Assembly: GCA_034421575.1 (NCBI GenBank)
Contig: DAOUKG010000032.1
Location: 27,942 to 91,941, forward strand
DNA: 64,000 nt
Source: VXLM01 sp034421575
Lineage (GTDB): Bacteria > Chloroflexota > Dehalococcoidia > Lucifugimonadales > VXLM01
Direction of reading: 5' to 3'
The notes under the pieces were generated by a model that was given only the letters and a program-made list of their open reading frames with translations, had not been told where the DNA came from and ran no database searches. Below, piece by piece: positions 15,940-24,274 of this stretch. Position numbers and translations under genes: made by a program. The stretch's first letter is position 1, and the number at the start of each line of letters is the position of its first letter.

Positions 15940-17322
15940 GTGCCGCTGAAAGATAGCCCCTCGACACAGGAACTGCGTAGCGCCGCCAACCGTCATGTTT
16001 GGCTGGACGATCACGACTGGAGCAAGGCGGAGGCGGACGGCGGGCCGATGGTCGCCGTCGAGGGCGACGGCGTCAGGGTGACGGACTCGGAGGGGCGGTC
16101 GTGGATCGACGTGACGGGCGGACAGGGGGCCGTCAACATAGGGTACGGTCGTGCCGAGATAGGCGACATCGTCTACGAGCAGACTGCCGCCATCAACTAC
16201 ATGCCGCAGCGGTCTGCCATTCCCTCCACCATCGACCTCGTCCGCAAGCTGGCGGAGATCACGCCGGGCACGCTGAGCCGCACGTTTCCCGTCAGCAGCG
16301 GGTCGGAGGCGAACGAGACGGCGATCAAGGTCGCGAGGGCGTACCACAAGCGGAACGGCGAATCAGGGCGCTACAAGATTATCAGCAGGTTCGGGTCGTA
16401 TCACGGCGACCTGGGCCTCGTGCAGTGGCTCGGCTCGTCTCCAGACCACCGCAATGCCGATTACGAACCGGCCTATCCGGGGATGGTGTACGCGCCTCAG
16501 CCGAACGTGTACCGGTGCGGCAAGGACGACATCACGCCGTCGGAGTGCGCGGTGCGCTCCGCGAAGGCGGTCGAGGAGCTCATCAAGTTCCATCAGCCGA
16601 GCACGGTGGCGGCGGTGATCGCCGAGCCGGTGACGAACGACGGGGTCGTTCCCGGGTCGGAATACTGGCCGATGCTCCGCGAGATATGCAACGAGTACGG
16701 CGTGGTGCTCATAGCCGACGAGGTGACGACCGGGCTGGGACGTACGGGCAAGATGTTCGGGGTAGACCACTGGGGGGTAGAGCCGGACATCATGACGATG
16801 GCGGGCGGGCTGAGCGGCGGATACATGCCCATCGGCGCGACCACGGCAACGACGGCGATTGCGGACCGCTTCGCTGGGACGGACTCTTACTTCAGGCACG
16901 TCTTCACGTTCGCGGGACACCCGGTGGCGGCGGCGGTGGCGCTCAAGAGCATAGAGATTGTCGAGTCGGAGGGGTTGGTGGAGAATGCCGCGCAGACGGG
17001 AGAGTACCTCTTGGAGGCGCTCACGACGCTGATCGGCGACCATCCCATCGTCGGAGACGTTCGGGGGCTGGGGCTGCTCTGCGCCGTCGAGCTGGTGAGC
17101 GACCGCGCCACGAAGGCCGGGTTCGATCCTGAAATGCGGATGTCCGAGCGGATGACGGCCAAGTTCAGCGAACACGGTCTCATTCTTCCCGTTCGCGGGA
17201 ACGTCATAGCGATAACGCCGCCACTTACGATCACGCGCGCCGAGATCGATGAGATCATGCACGGGATCGACCTCGCCCTGTGGGAGATCGAGGGCGAGTT
17301 GGGCATTGCGTCGATGGCCTGA
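15940..17322 (+). CDS. Class III aminotransferase homologue lacking the PLP lysine
   Basis: A 460-aa protein from GTG 15940. It shows the class III fold markers: SSGSEANETAIKVARAYH in the cofactor phosphate region, FGSYHGD, IAEPV, and LIADEVTTGLGRTG with the PLP-contacting Asp. The residue that should be the Schiff-base Lys (position 289, in MAGGLSGGYMPIG) is Gly, codon GGC at 16804-16806. The paralogue immediately downstream has Lys at its own position 289 in a GSAKGIVSSY context, so the two align without gaps to this point. Without Lys it cannot form the internal aldimine by the normal route. It may be a pseudoenzyme, a heteromeric partner of the downstream enzyme, or a non-aminotransferase PLP protein. 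Confidence 0.85.
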   Translation: MPLKDSPSTQELRSAANRHVWLDDHDWSKAEADGGPMVAVEGDGVRVTDSEGRSWIDVTGGQGAVNIGYGRAEIGDIVYEQTAAINYMPQRSAIPSTIDLVRKLAEITPGTLSRTFPVSSGSEANETAIKVARAYHKRNGESGRYKIISRFGSYHGDLGLVQWLGSSPDHRNADYEPAYPGMVYAPQPNVYRCGKDDITPSECAVRSAKAVEELIKFHQPSTVAAVIAEPVTNDGVVPGSEYWPMLREICNEYGVVLIADEVTTGLGRTGKMFGVDHWGVEPDIMTMAGGLSGGYMPIGATTATTAIADRFAGTDSYFRHVFTFAGHPVAAAVALKSIEIVESEGLVENAAQTGEYLLEALTTLIGDHPIVGDVRGLGLLCAVELVSDRATKAGFDPEMRMSERMTAKFSEHGLILPVRGNVIAITPPLTITRAEIDEIMHGIDLALWEIEGELGIASMA

Positions 17323-17349
17323 AGGGTCTGGGAGGAACACGACAAGCCA

Positions 17350-18729
17350 ATGAACACTCTGTCGAAGACCGAAGAGCTACGCCGCGCCGCGCTCGACCAC
17401 CTGTGGATGCACAACAGGGGCTGGATCGACATGGCCGAGCAGGGCGAGCCGGCCATCATGGTCGAGGGCGACGGCATCCGGGTGAAGGACTCGGAGGGCC
17501 GCACGTGGATCGACCCGAACGGCGGGTACGTCTCGGTGAACGTCGGGTACGGGCGGAAGGAGATAGCCGAGGCCGCGCGCGAGCAGATGCGGAAGCTCTC
17601 GTTCCAGCCGCCGGGCGCGGCGACGGAGCCGCTCATCCGCGTCTCGGAGAAGATCGCGGAGATCGCGCCGGGGTCGATGGAGCGCGTCTACCCCGTCAAC
17701 GGCGGTTCGGAGTCGACGGAGACGGCGATCAAGATCGCGAGGGCCTACCACAGGCGCAACGGGGAGCCCGGCAGGTACAAGGTCATCAGCCGTCGCAACT
17801 CGTACCACGGCGCGACGGGCGGCGTGCTGGGTATGGCGGGGAGCGCGGCGGCGGACCGCTCCGACTACGAGCCGTTCTATCCCGGCATGATCTACGCCCC
17901 GCAGCCGAACCCGTACCGGTGCGAGTCGGGAGCGACGAATGCGTCGGACTCCGCGGTGTACTGCGCTCAGCAGGTCGAGGAACTCATCATCGCTCACAAT
18001 CCCGACACGATCGCGGCGTTCATCGGGGAGCCGATCGCGAGCAACGCGGGCAACGCCGTTCCGGGAGACGAGTACTGGCCGATGATCCGCGACATCTGCG
18101 ACCGGTACGGCGTCCTGCTGGTGTCGGACGAGGTGATATGCGGGTACGGACGCTCGGGAGAGTGGTTCGGGATACAGAACTGGGACGTCGTCCCGGACGT
18201 GATGGGATCGGCCAAGGGCATCGTGAGCAGCTATCTCCCGTTTGCCGCCGCGGTCGCCAAGAAGGAGATCGCGGACGCCTTCGAGGGTGAGGACAACTAC
18301 TTCCGCATGGCAAACAGCTTCGGAGGCCACCCGGTCGCCGCCGCCGCCGCGCTGAAGAACCTTGAAATCATCGAGGAGGAGGGCCTCGTAGAGAACTCCA
18401 AGCGCATGGGCGAGTATTTCCGGTCGCAGCTCCGGGAGCTGCAGGACGACTACTCGTTCATCGGCGACGTGCGCGGCATCGGACTGATGAACACCGTCGA
18501 TATGGTCTCCGACCACGACACCAAGGCCGATTTCGACCCGGCGCTCCGGGTGCAGGACCGGCTCGGCGACAAGTTCTATGATCGGGGGATGATCCTGAGA
18601 CCGACAGGACAGTTCCTGAACATCGCGCCGCCGCTCTGCGTGACAAGCGAGGACATAGACGCGATAGTGAACATTTTGGATGACTCATTCCGTGAGCTAG
18701 TTGATGAGGTGCCGCAGCTAAAGGGGTAA
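17350..18729 (+). CDS. Class III (PLP-dependent) aminotransferase
   Basis: A 459-aa protein. Motifs in order are PVNGGSESTETAIKIARAYH, RRNSYHGATGG, IGEPIASNAG, VSDEVICGYGRSGEWFG and SAKGIVSS, with the PLP-binding Lys289 (codon 18214-18216). The start is an ATG 27 bases after the stop of the Lys-less paralogue, with GGAGGAAC further upstream, so the two are very likely one operon. The family contains omega-amino-acid aminotransferases and glutamate-1-semialdehyde mutases. The substrate is unknown; the amidase encoded divergently could supply an amine-containing compound. Confidence 0.9.
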   Translation: MNTLSKTEELRRAALDHLWMHNRGWIDMAEQGEPAIMVEGDGIRVKDSEGRTWIDPNGGYVSVNVGYGRKEIAEAAREQMRKLSFQPPGAATEPLIRVSEKIAEIAPGSMERVYPVNGGSESTETAIKIARAYHRRNGEPGRYKVISRRNSYHGATGGVLGMAGSAAADRSDYEPFYPGMIYAPQPNPYRCESGATNASDSAVYCAQQVEELIIAHNPDTIAAFIGEPIASNAGNAVPGDEYWPMIRDICDRYGVLLVSDEVICGYGRSGEWFGIQNWDVVPDVMGSAKGIVSSYLPFAAAVAKKEIADAFEGEDNYFRMANSFGGHPVAAAAALKNLEIIEEEGLVENSKRMGEYFRSQLRELQDDYSFIGDVRGIGLMNTVDMVSDHDTKADFDPALRVQDRLGDKFYDRGMILRPTGQFLNIAPPLCVTSEDIDAIVNILDDSFRELVDEVPQLKG

Positions 18730-18775
18730 TGACGTATCGATAGATCTATAAGCCATAAGCTATGAGGGAGGAATT

Positions 18776-19468
18776 ATGACGAACCGTCGCAACAATCGAG
18801 GCGGGGGACGCAGGGAACGGGTGGCTATCTTCATTGACGGGAGCAATCTCTATCACAGCCTCCAGGAGAACTGCGGGCGATTCGACGTGGACTTCGCGGC
18901 GCTTGGGCAGAGGCTGACCGATGGCCGGGACCTGCTCCGCATCTACTACTACAATGTGCTCCGCGACGCGGATCGCGACCCGCAGGCGTACCAGGACCAG
19001 CAGAAGTTCCTGACGGCCCTCAACAACACTCCATACGTCGAGACGCGGCTGGGCACCTCGAAGATGCGGGGCCAGGTGGCGGTGGAGAAGGGTGTCGACA
19101 TCATGGTCGCGACGGACCTGCTCAGGTTCGCGTGGGACGACCTCTATGACGTTGCGGTCCTCGTGAGCGGGGACGGCGACTTCGCGTATGCCGTGGAGAC
19201 CGTCAAGAACATGGGCAAGCACGTTGAGGTCGCGGCGTTCACCGCCAACTTGTCACAGGAGCTTGCCGCCGTCGCGGACGAGCGTCACTTCTTCACGCCC
19301 GACTATTTTGCGGATATCTGGAGCAGGAGCCGTCGTGGTCCGCGTTTCTCACAGGGCCAACATGGCAGGCGGGAACAGGATGGGGACCAGGCGTCGGAGG
19401 GTCAGCAGCGCTCGCACGGGGCGCGACGATTCCTCGACAGGTTTCGCGGCGGCAGGGGCGGTTCGTAG
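18776..19468 (+). CDS. NYN-domain (LabA/DUF88-like) putative ribonuclease
   Basis: A 230-aa protein with AGGGAGGAA before the ATG. Acidic motifs of the PIN-like NYN fold are present in order: VAIFIDGSNLYHSL near residue 18, EKGVDIMVATDLLRFAW near 110 and VLVSGDGDFAYAVE near 130. The Asp residues would bind metal for RNA cleavage. The N-terminus (NRRNNRGGGRRER) and the last 55 residues are Arg/Gly/Gln-rich and disordered-looking, which suits RNA binding. No nearby gene suggests a specific RNA target. Confidence 0.85.
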   Translation: MTNRRNNRGGGRRERVAIFIDGSNLYHSLQENCGRFDVDFAALGQRLTDGRDLLRIYYYNVLRDADRDPQAYQDQQKFLTALNNTPYVETRLGTSKMRGQVAVEKGVDIMVATDLLRFAWDDLYDVAVLVSGDGDFAYAVETVKNMGKHVEVAAFTANLSQELAAVADERHFFTPDYFADIWSRSRRGPRFSQGQHGRREQDGDQASEGQQRSHGARRFLDRFRGGRGGS

Positions 19469-19874
19469 GGGGCGCCCGCCTGAGTCAACGTGGACGTGGG
19501 GAGGCCTTCGACAGCCTTCTAATACCAATTCGTTTTGAATACACCGTGAATTGGGCGTGGGACAACCAACTCACCCGTCATTCCGGCGAAGGCCGGAATC
19601 CAGATCGTGGGTAGTGCAGAGAACCGTCAAAACCGTCTGGAAACGGTACTAATACCAGTTCCACATGGTTTTGACTGATCTATCGAAGCTCACCCTCACC
19701 CCCGTTCTGCAACGGGGCAGGCTCTAGCCCTCTCCCGCGACGGGAGAGGGGATAAGAGGGCCTTCGACAGGCTCAGGCCGAACGGGCTTTCTCGTGGCCA
19801 CACGCCCCCTGCACGGCCCAAAGCCCGGGGCGTGGCGCTGCTCAGGGTGAACGGACTCTTGTTGGAGTATCGTC
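19469..19874. repeat. Repeat-rich intergenic region (inverted-repeat arm, A', B, D, F)
   Basis: No gene is seen. It contains, in order, one arm of a 30-bp inverted repeat (19522-19551; partner at 22170-22199), an A' palindrome (about 19575-19605), a B element with an inserted segment (about 19689-19752), D (about 19758-19790) and F (about 19795-19850). The B-D-F order is repeated at 43871-44025. Confidence 0.75.
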
Positions 19875-21584
19875 CTAGAACGCGTCCTCGGCGGCGGCGA
19901 TTTCCTCGAGGTCGGCGCGGCTGTATGAACCCATGCTCCTGAAGTCGAAGTCGGTGTAGTTCTTGACCCATCGCATGCCGATCCTGCCGGCCTTGCGGTA
20001 CCGAACGTCGGCGGCGTCGTAGAGGCGCTGGTGGGACTCGTTGCCTTCCTCGACCTCCTCCTTCAGGAGGCGGAGGATGTCGTCGACCTCGTCGATGAAG
20101 AGTTGCTTGACGAGGGCAAAGTCATGGATCGTGCCGGTCTCGGTGTCTGCGGCGGCGTGGATGATGCGCTGGGCGATCTGGGCGGCGGACATGCGTCCGG
20201 TGGCAAGGTCTTCCATGAGCGGCCCATGAACTCCGGGCTTGCCGGCGAGGCTGTCGATGCCCTTGGCTCCCCGCCCGTTCAGCCATCCCTCGATGTACTC
20301 GATGACCATGCGGACGTTGCGACGGGTGCCCTCCACGGTGATCGGGCCTTCCGGCACGTCGATACGGACCGGGTAGTTGTCGGGGTTATGCGCCTCTGCG
20401 GGCGGCTCCCATCCTGTTGCGCGGAGCTTCTTGAACGGGTCTGCCGCCGTCTTCATGTGGAAAATGTGCGCCACCCAGCCGCGCAGGAACCCCTGGTTGG
20501 CCTCCCACTCCTTATCGGCCGTAATGGAGACGGCGGCGGCGGCGTTCACCTCGTCATCGCGTGAGGGCAGAGCGGTTGCCATGCCGCCGATGGGGACTGC
20601 GCCGTGCTTGAGGCAGATTGCTACGAGGCGTCGGAAGATCGTCGCGAGGAAGGGGGTCGTCTTGATGTCCACGCCGAAGCGGTCGGGCCACACCTGGTCC
20701 GGGTCGGCCATGATGTACTCGAAGATGCTGGCCTTGAAGTCCCACCGGGCGGCGTTCAGTCCCGCGGCGTAGGGGCCGAGCGCGTGGAGCATCTCCTCCA
20801 TCTGGTAGGCGGCGGGCAGCGACTCGACGAGCGGTATCCCACGGATAACGTCCTCGTCACCGAGACCCAGATGCTCCTTGCTGAAGTCGAAGAATTCCCG
20901 CCAGAAGCCCGCCTCCTCGGCGGACTCCATCTTGGGCAGGTAGAAGTAGAGGCCCTGCCCTCGCGCCATCTGCGCCCGGCCGGCATGGAACACGGTCAGG
21001 GAAGTGCCGAGGATGGCGGCGGAGACGGGCTGCCCGTCGATGGTCATCTCCGGCTCGTCGAGGTGGAGTCCCCGCTCGCGGTGCATGAAGAACGGGAGCT
21101 CGCCGTCCTGGATGGTGTAGTGGCGGTTCCTCGCCTCGTCGCGGTGCTCCAAGGTGCGCTCGACGGCGCCGAGACGGTTGCGGGCTGCGGTCACGGTGTC
21201 GACCAGCCGGTGTCCGGCGGCGTCCTCGTCGTCGTCGAGGTCGCCGACCGCGCGCTCGCCCTCCGGGCCGGGGTTCAGCGCGTTGATGAACATGTTGGTC
21301 ACCGATGCCGGGCCGGTGATCTCGATGCCGGGTCGTCGAAGGTCCTCCGGCACGGGGGGCACGTTCCAGTCGGTGGTGTTGATCTCCGAGACGGGCGGGT
21401 GCGATGGCAGGACGCCGTCTTCAAGGGCGCGGCGGAGCACCTCTGCCCGCCTGGCGCGCAATTCGTGTACGCGACCTGCGAACTTGTCGTGCGCCGCGAC
21501 AAAGTACTCCAGGAACTCGGAGGTGAATACCTCATCGGCCCCTTCGACGTTCGCGTATTGAACTCGCTCGCTCGTTTCGGACAC
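19875..21584 (-). CDS. aceB: Malate synthase A-like enzyme
   Basis: A 569-aa protein from GTG 21584 with GGAGGAG just before it. Malate synthase A hallmarks are GLYFYLPKMESAEEAGFW, VIRGIPLVESLPAAYQMEEM, GLNAARWDFKASIFEY (with the active-site Arg), then TTPFLATIFRRLVAICLKHG and AVPIGGMATALPSRDD. It condenses glyoxylate with acetyl-CoA to give malate. The usual GFDGTWVAHP motif is changed to GFLRGWVAHI, so it is a divergent member and activity is not assured. No isocitrate lyase gene is adjacent. It is flanked by the two arms of a perfect 30-bp inverted repeat. Confidence 0.85.
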   Translation of the reverse strand: MSETSERVQYANVEGADEVFTSEFLEYFVAAHDKFAGRVHELRARRAEVLRRALEDGVLPSHPPVSEINTTDWNVPPVPEDLRRPGIEITGPASVTNMFINALNPGPEGERAVGDLDDDEDAAGHRLVDTVTAARNRLGAVERTLEHRDEARNRHYTIQDGELPFFMHRERGLHLDEPEMTIDGQPVSAAILGTSLTVFHAGRAQMARGQGLYFYLPKMESAEEAGFWREFFDFSKEHLGLGDEDVIRGIPLVESLPAAYQMEEMLHALGPYAAGLNAARWDFKASIFEYIMADPDQVWPDRFGVDIKTTPFLATIFRRLVAICLKHGAVPIGGMATALPSRDDEVNAAAAVSITADKEWEANQGFLRGWVAHIFHMKTAADPFKKLRATGWEPPAEAHNPDNYPVRIDVPEGPITVEGTRRNVRMVIEYIEGWLNGRGAKGIDSLAGKPGVHGPLMEDLATGRMSAAQIAQRIIHAAADTETGTIHDFALVKQLFIDEVDDILRLLKEEVEEGNESHQRLYDAADVRYRKAGRIGMRWVKNYTDFDFRSMGSYSRADLEEIAAAEDAF

Positions 21585-22332
21585 GTTCTCCTCCGGCTGC
21601 CGGGTCTTGAGTCAAGGCAACATGGTATCACAAGGCTCCAGCGCGGCTGTTTGGGGCGCGCCCCAACGGACGCGGGTGGGGATGAGAATCCCAGAATCGT
21701 GTGATGTGGCCTTCGGGGAATGGGTATACCATGTACCCATACCGCTAGTAAGCGTTACAAGCCGGAGCAGTCCCAATTGGGTGTGACGAAGCCGTATTCT
21801 CGCCAGATTGTGTTGGCATTTCCCGTCATTCCCGCGAAAGCGGGAACCAGAGATATACCCTCACCCTAGCCCTCTCCCGCGAACGGGAGAGGGGATTAGA
21901 TTCCCGCTTTCGGAGGCCTTTGAATAACCGTCATACCGGCGAAGGCCGGTATCCAGAGGGGTGGGGTTGAGGTTCGGTAGCATTGGTGTTTCATGCCAAG
22001 GTCTTCCCGCACGGTGGGTTACGCAAAGGTCTTCTTTCGCGGGGATGATAGGTGGTGGGGCGGTATCGGGGAAGGGCAACCACAAGGGTTGCCCCTACGG
22101 GGGGTGACCGGGGATGGATTCCGGCCCCGTATCGTGGTACGGTCTGGCGTTCGTTCGCGGGGGTGACGGATTCACGGTGTATTCAAAACGAATTGGTATA
22201 AGTCTGCCGAGAGCGTTCGTGGTGAGCTCGTCGAACCATGAACGGGGTTGCCACCCTTCGACAGGCTCAGAGCTTGCCCCGTACTTGATACGGGGGCGAA
22301 CGGGGTCCTTTTTCTAAGGGGAGGTTGGCACG
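21585..22332. repeat. Repeat-rich intergenic region upstream of lipoprotein 1
   Basis: No gene is seen. It contains a composite A-B-A element (21835-21912), an A' palindrome (about 21928-21956), a C variant (about 22073-22102), the second arm of the aceB-flanking inverted repeat (22170-22199) and D segments (about 22207-22270). From 22170 onward it is duplicated upstream of lipoprotein 2. Confidence 0.75.
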
Positions 22333-23799
22333 ATGGATAGACGATTGATGCTTCCGTTGATGTCCGTCTTGACAGTCGTCGTGCTGGCCGCGTGCTCGGA
22401 GTCTCCGCCGCCGAGTCCCACTCCGACGGTCGCGCCCACTGTTGCCCCGACCTCGACGCCCGTGCCCACGCCCAGTCCGACGCCGGTTGTCCCATTCGAG
22501 GACAGCCTTTCGAGCGCGGACCTCGCCCGGTTCCAAGCGCTGCCTGAGGAGATTCAGGAGGCCCTGGTCGACGAGTCGCTGGAGAGTGGGAATGACGGCG
22601 CTCTCGTGTACCTGCGCGACATGCCGGACGATCCGGCGTCACTTTCTGACATACTCGAACCGGAGACTCTGGCGTTATTAGACACTATCGACGAGCCGTA
22701 CCGCCGTCAACTGCTGCTGGAGGGGTACCCCAATTCGACCGTCCAGCATTGGAGAAAGTCCTGGCTTTCGGGAAACATCACCGACCTCGAATACCGGTAC
22801 GGCAACTTCGACCTGCTGGTCCGTGGGGTGCATCAGACGCTGACAGAGGACGGCCACCTGTTGCCGCCGTTGGAAGAGACCCTTTCGGCCTCCGCGCTCA
22901 GCAGATTCGAGTCCCTCGACCCGCCGATTCAGGCGTCGTTCCGGCTGTGGTGGGAGACCGAGCGTACGCTGTCGCTGGAGGAAGAAGTCGGCCGGTTTGA
23001 GGAAAGACTGCTCAATACCCCTACCGAGTTGCCGGATATCCGATCGCTGGGGCTAACCGAGGATTCAGAGGACCTTCTGGAGAAGGATGACGAACTGTGG
23101 AGCTATGTGCAGAGGACTGTGGCAACCGAGCTTGTCATTGAGCATGAGTGGGCATCCGAGGATGCCGACCGATTGCAGAAGACCATAGACGCCTACCGTG
23201 CGCCGGGAGGCAGGGAGGCCTTTGAACGAGGCCTGCGTCCGGGCGAATTACAGCCGTTCCTTGCGCTCATGGCGTGTCTGCCGTTTCAGGGGTGGTTCGT
23301 GCCGACCGAGTCGGTAATTCCGCAACCGTACCGCGGCGTGCATCCCGCCAGGCTCGTCTACTACTGGCCCGAGCCGGAGGACGCCTTTTCAGACGCGGCG
23401 TTGGCGAACTTCAGACTTCTCGACGAGACGATGCGTGAGGCTTTCGAGGTGCGATGGTACGGTCACGGGCTTCCCCATGCTACGCACTTCATGGCGTGCC
23501 TCGTGGCCGAGTGGGACCGGGGCTTGGCCGACACGCCGTTCACGTCGATGCCGGGGCCGGAGGTATTTCTCCCAGAGGACAAGCGCAAGTTCTACGACGA
23601 GCTGACAGACCATGAGAAGTGGGCAACCGAGCTAAACCTGGCGGCAGCCATCCTCAAGGGTGATGTCTGGTTCCACAGAAGCCGGTTCGGAGAGACCGAA
23701 ACGGTCTCGACACTGGACTCGCCAGAGAATTTCCTTGAAGGACTGCGCTTCCAAGCCGTCGAGTGGCTTTGCGGCTTCCATGGTCCCGCCTGTCAGTAG
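22333..23799 (+). CDS. Secreted lipoprotein, tandem paralogue 1
   Basis: A 488-aa protein. A type II signal peptide ends in the lipobox LAAC (Cys21), then a Pro/Thr/Ser-rich linker to about residue 55 (PTPTVAPTVAPTSTPVPTP), as in many Chloroflexota surface lipoproteins. The rest is helical with no known domain. It contains two copies of a (L)SSADLARFQALPEEIQ-like motif (about 58 and 190) and a further related one (about 355), each resembling S(D)AALxxFxxLDxxxxEAF. This suggests an internally repeated helical unit. It is about 60-65% identical by eye to the next gene. The function is unknown; it is probably anchored on the outer face of the membrane. Confidence 0.8.
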   Translation: MDRRLMLPLMSVLTVVVLAACSESPPPSPTPTVAPTVAPTSTPVPTPSPTPVVPFEDSLSSADLARFQALPEEIQEALVDESLESGNDGALVYLRDMPDDPASLSDILEPETLALLDTIDEPYRRQLLLEGYPNSTVQHWRKSWLSGNITDLEYRYGNFDLLVRGVHQTLTEDGHLLPPLEETLSASALSRFESLDPPIQASFRLWWETERTLSLEEEVGRFEERLLNTPTELPDIRSLGLTEDSEDLLEKDDELWSYVQRTVATELVIEHEWASEDADRLQKTIDAYRAPGGREAFERGLRPGELQPFLALMACLPFQGWFVPTESVIPQPYRGVHPARLVYYWPEPEDAFSDAALANFRLLDETMREAFEVRWYGHGLPHATHFMACLVAEWDRGLADTPFTSMPGPEVFLPEDKRKFYDELTDHEKWATELNLAAAILKGDVWFHRSRFGETETVSTLDSPENFLEGLRFQAVEWLCGFHGPACQ

Positions 23800-24274
23800 G
23801 TCAAGTAGTATGCCGCCGCTGTGGTGGTAAGAGGGTGTCTAATGCCTAGTGAGTGTGATGAGACCGTATTCTCGCCAGGTTGTGTTGACATTTCCCGTCA
23901 TTCCCGCGAAAGCGGGAATCTAATCCCCTCTCCCGTTCGCGGGAGAGGGCTAGGGTGAGGGTATATCTCTGGATTCCCGCTTTCGCGGGAATGACAACTT
24001 GATCGGGGATAACTCAGTGAATTCCAAGAATGACAACACAACCTAATCGGGATTTCTGGATTCCGGCCTTCGCCGGAATGACGGGTGGCTTGGTTGTGTC
24101 ACGGACGATTCACGGTGTATTCAAAGTGAATTGGTATAATAAGTCTGCCGAGAGCGTTCGTGGTGAGCTTGTCGAACCATGAACGGGGTTGCCACCCTTC
24201 GACAGGCTCAGAGCTTGCCCCGTACTTGATACGGGGGTGAACGGGGTCCTTTTTACTAAGAGGAGGTTGGCACG
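23800..24274. repeat. Repeat-rich spacer of the lipoprotein tandem duplication
   Basis: The left part (about 23850-23906) copies the sequence left of 21835. The composite A-B-A element (23907-23985) is present in inverted orientation relative to 21835-21912. An A' palindrome (about 24057-24085), the inverted-repeat sequence (24108-24137, two differences from 22170-22199) and D segments follow, leading into the second lipoprotein. Confidence 0.75.

Noticed and set aside
14367..15989. Longer 540-codon start for the amidase
   Set aside because: The extra 66 residues overlap the divergent promoter region and the start of the aminotransferase. ATG 15791 has a good ribosome binding site and begins at the family's normal N-terminus.
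15999..18290. Two long plus-strand frames overlapping the aminotransferases
   Set aside because: They are out-of-frame readings of the two aminotransferase genes, with Arg/Gly-rich low-complexity translations.
20604..21704. A 366-codon plus-strand frame opposite malate synthase
   Set aside because: It is antisense to a gene with clear family motifs and has no recognisable domain.
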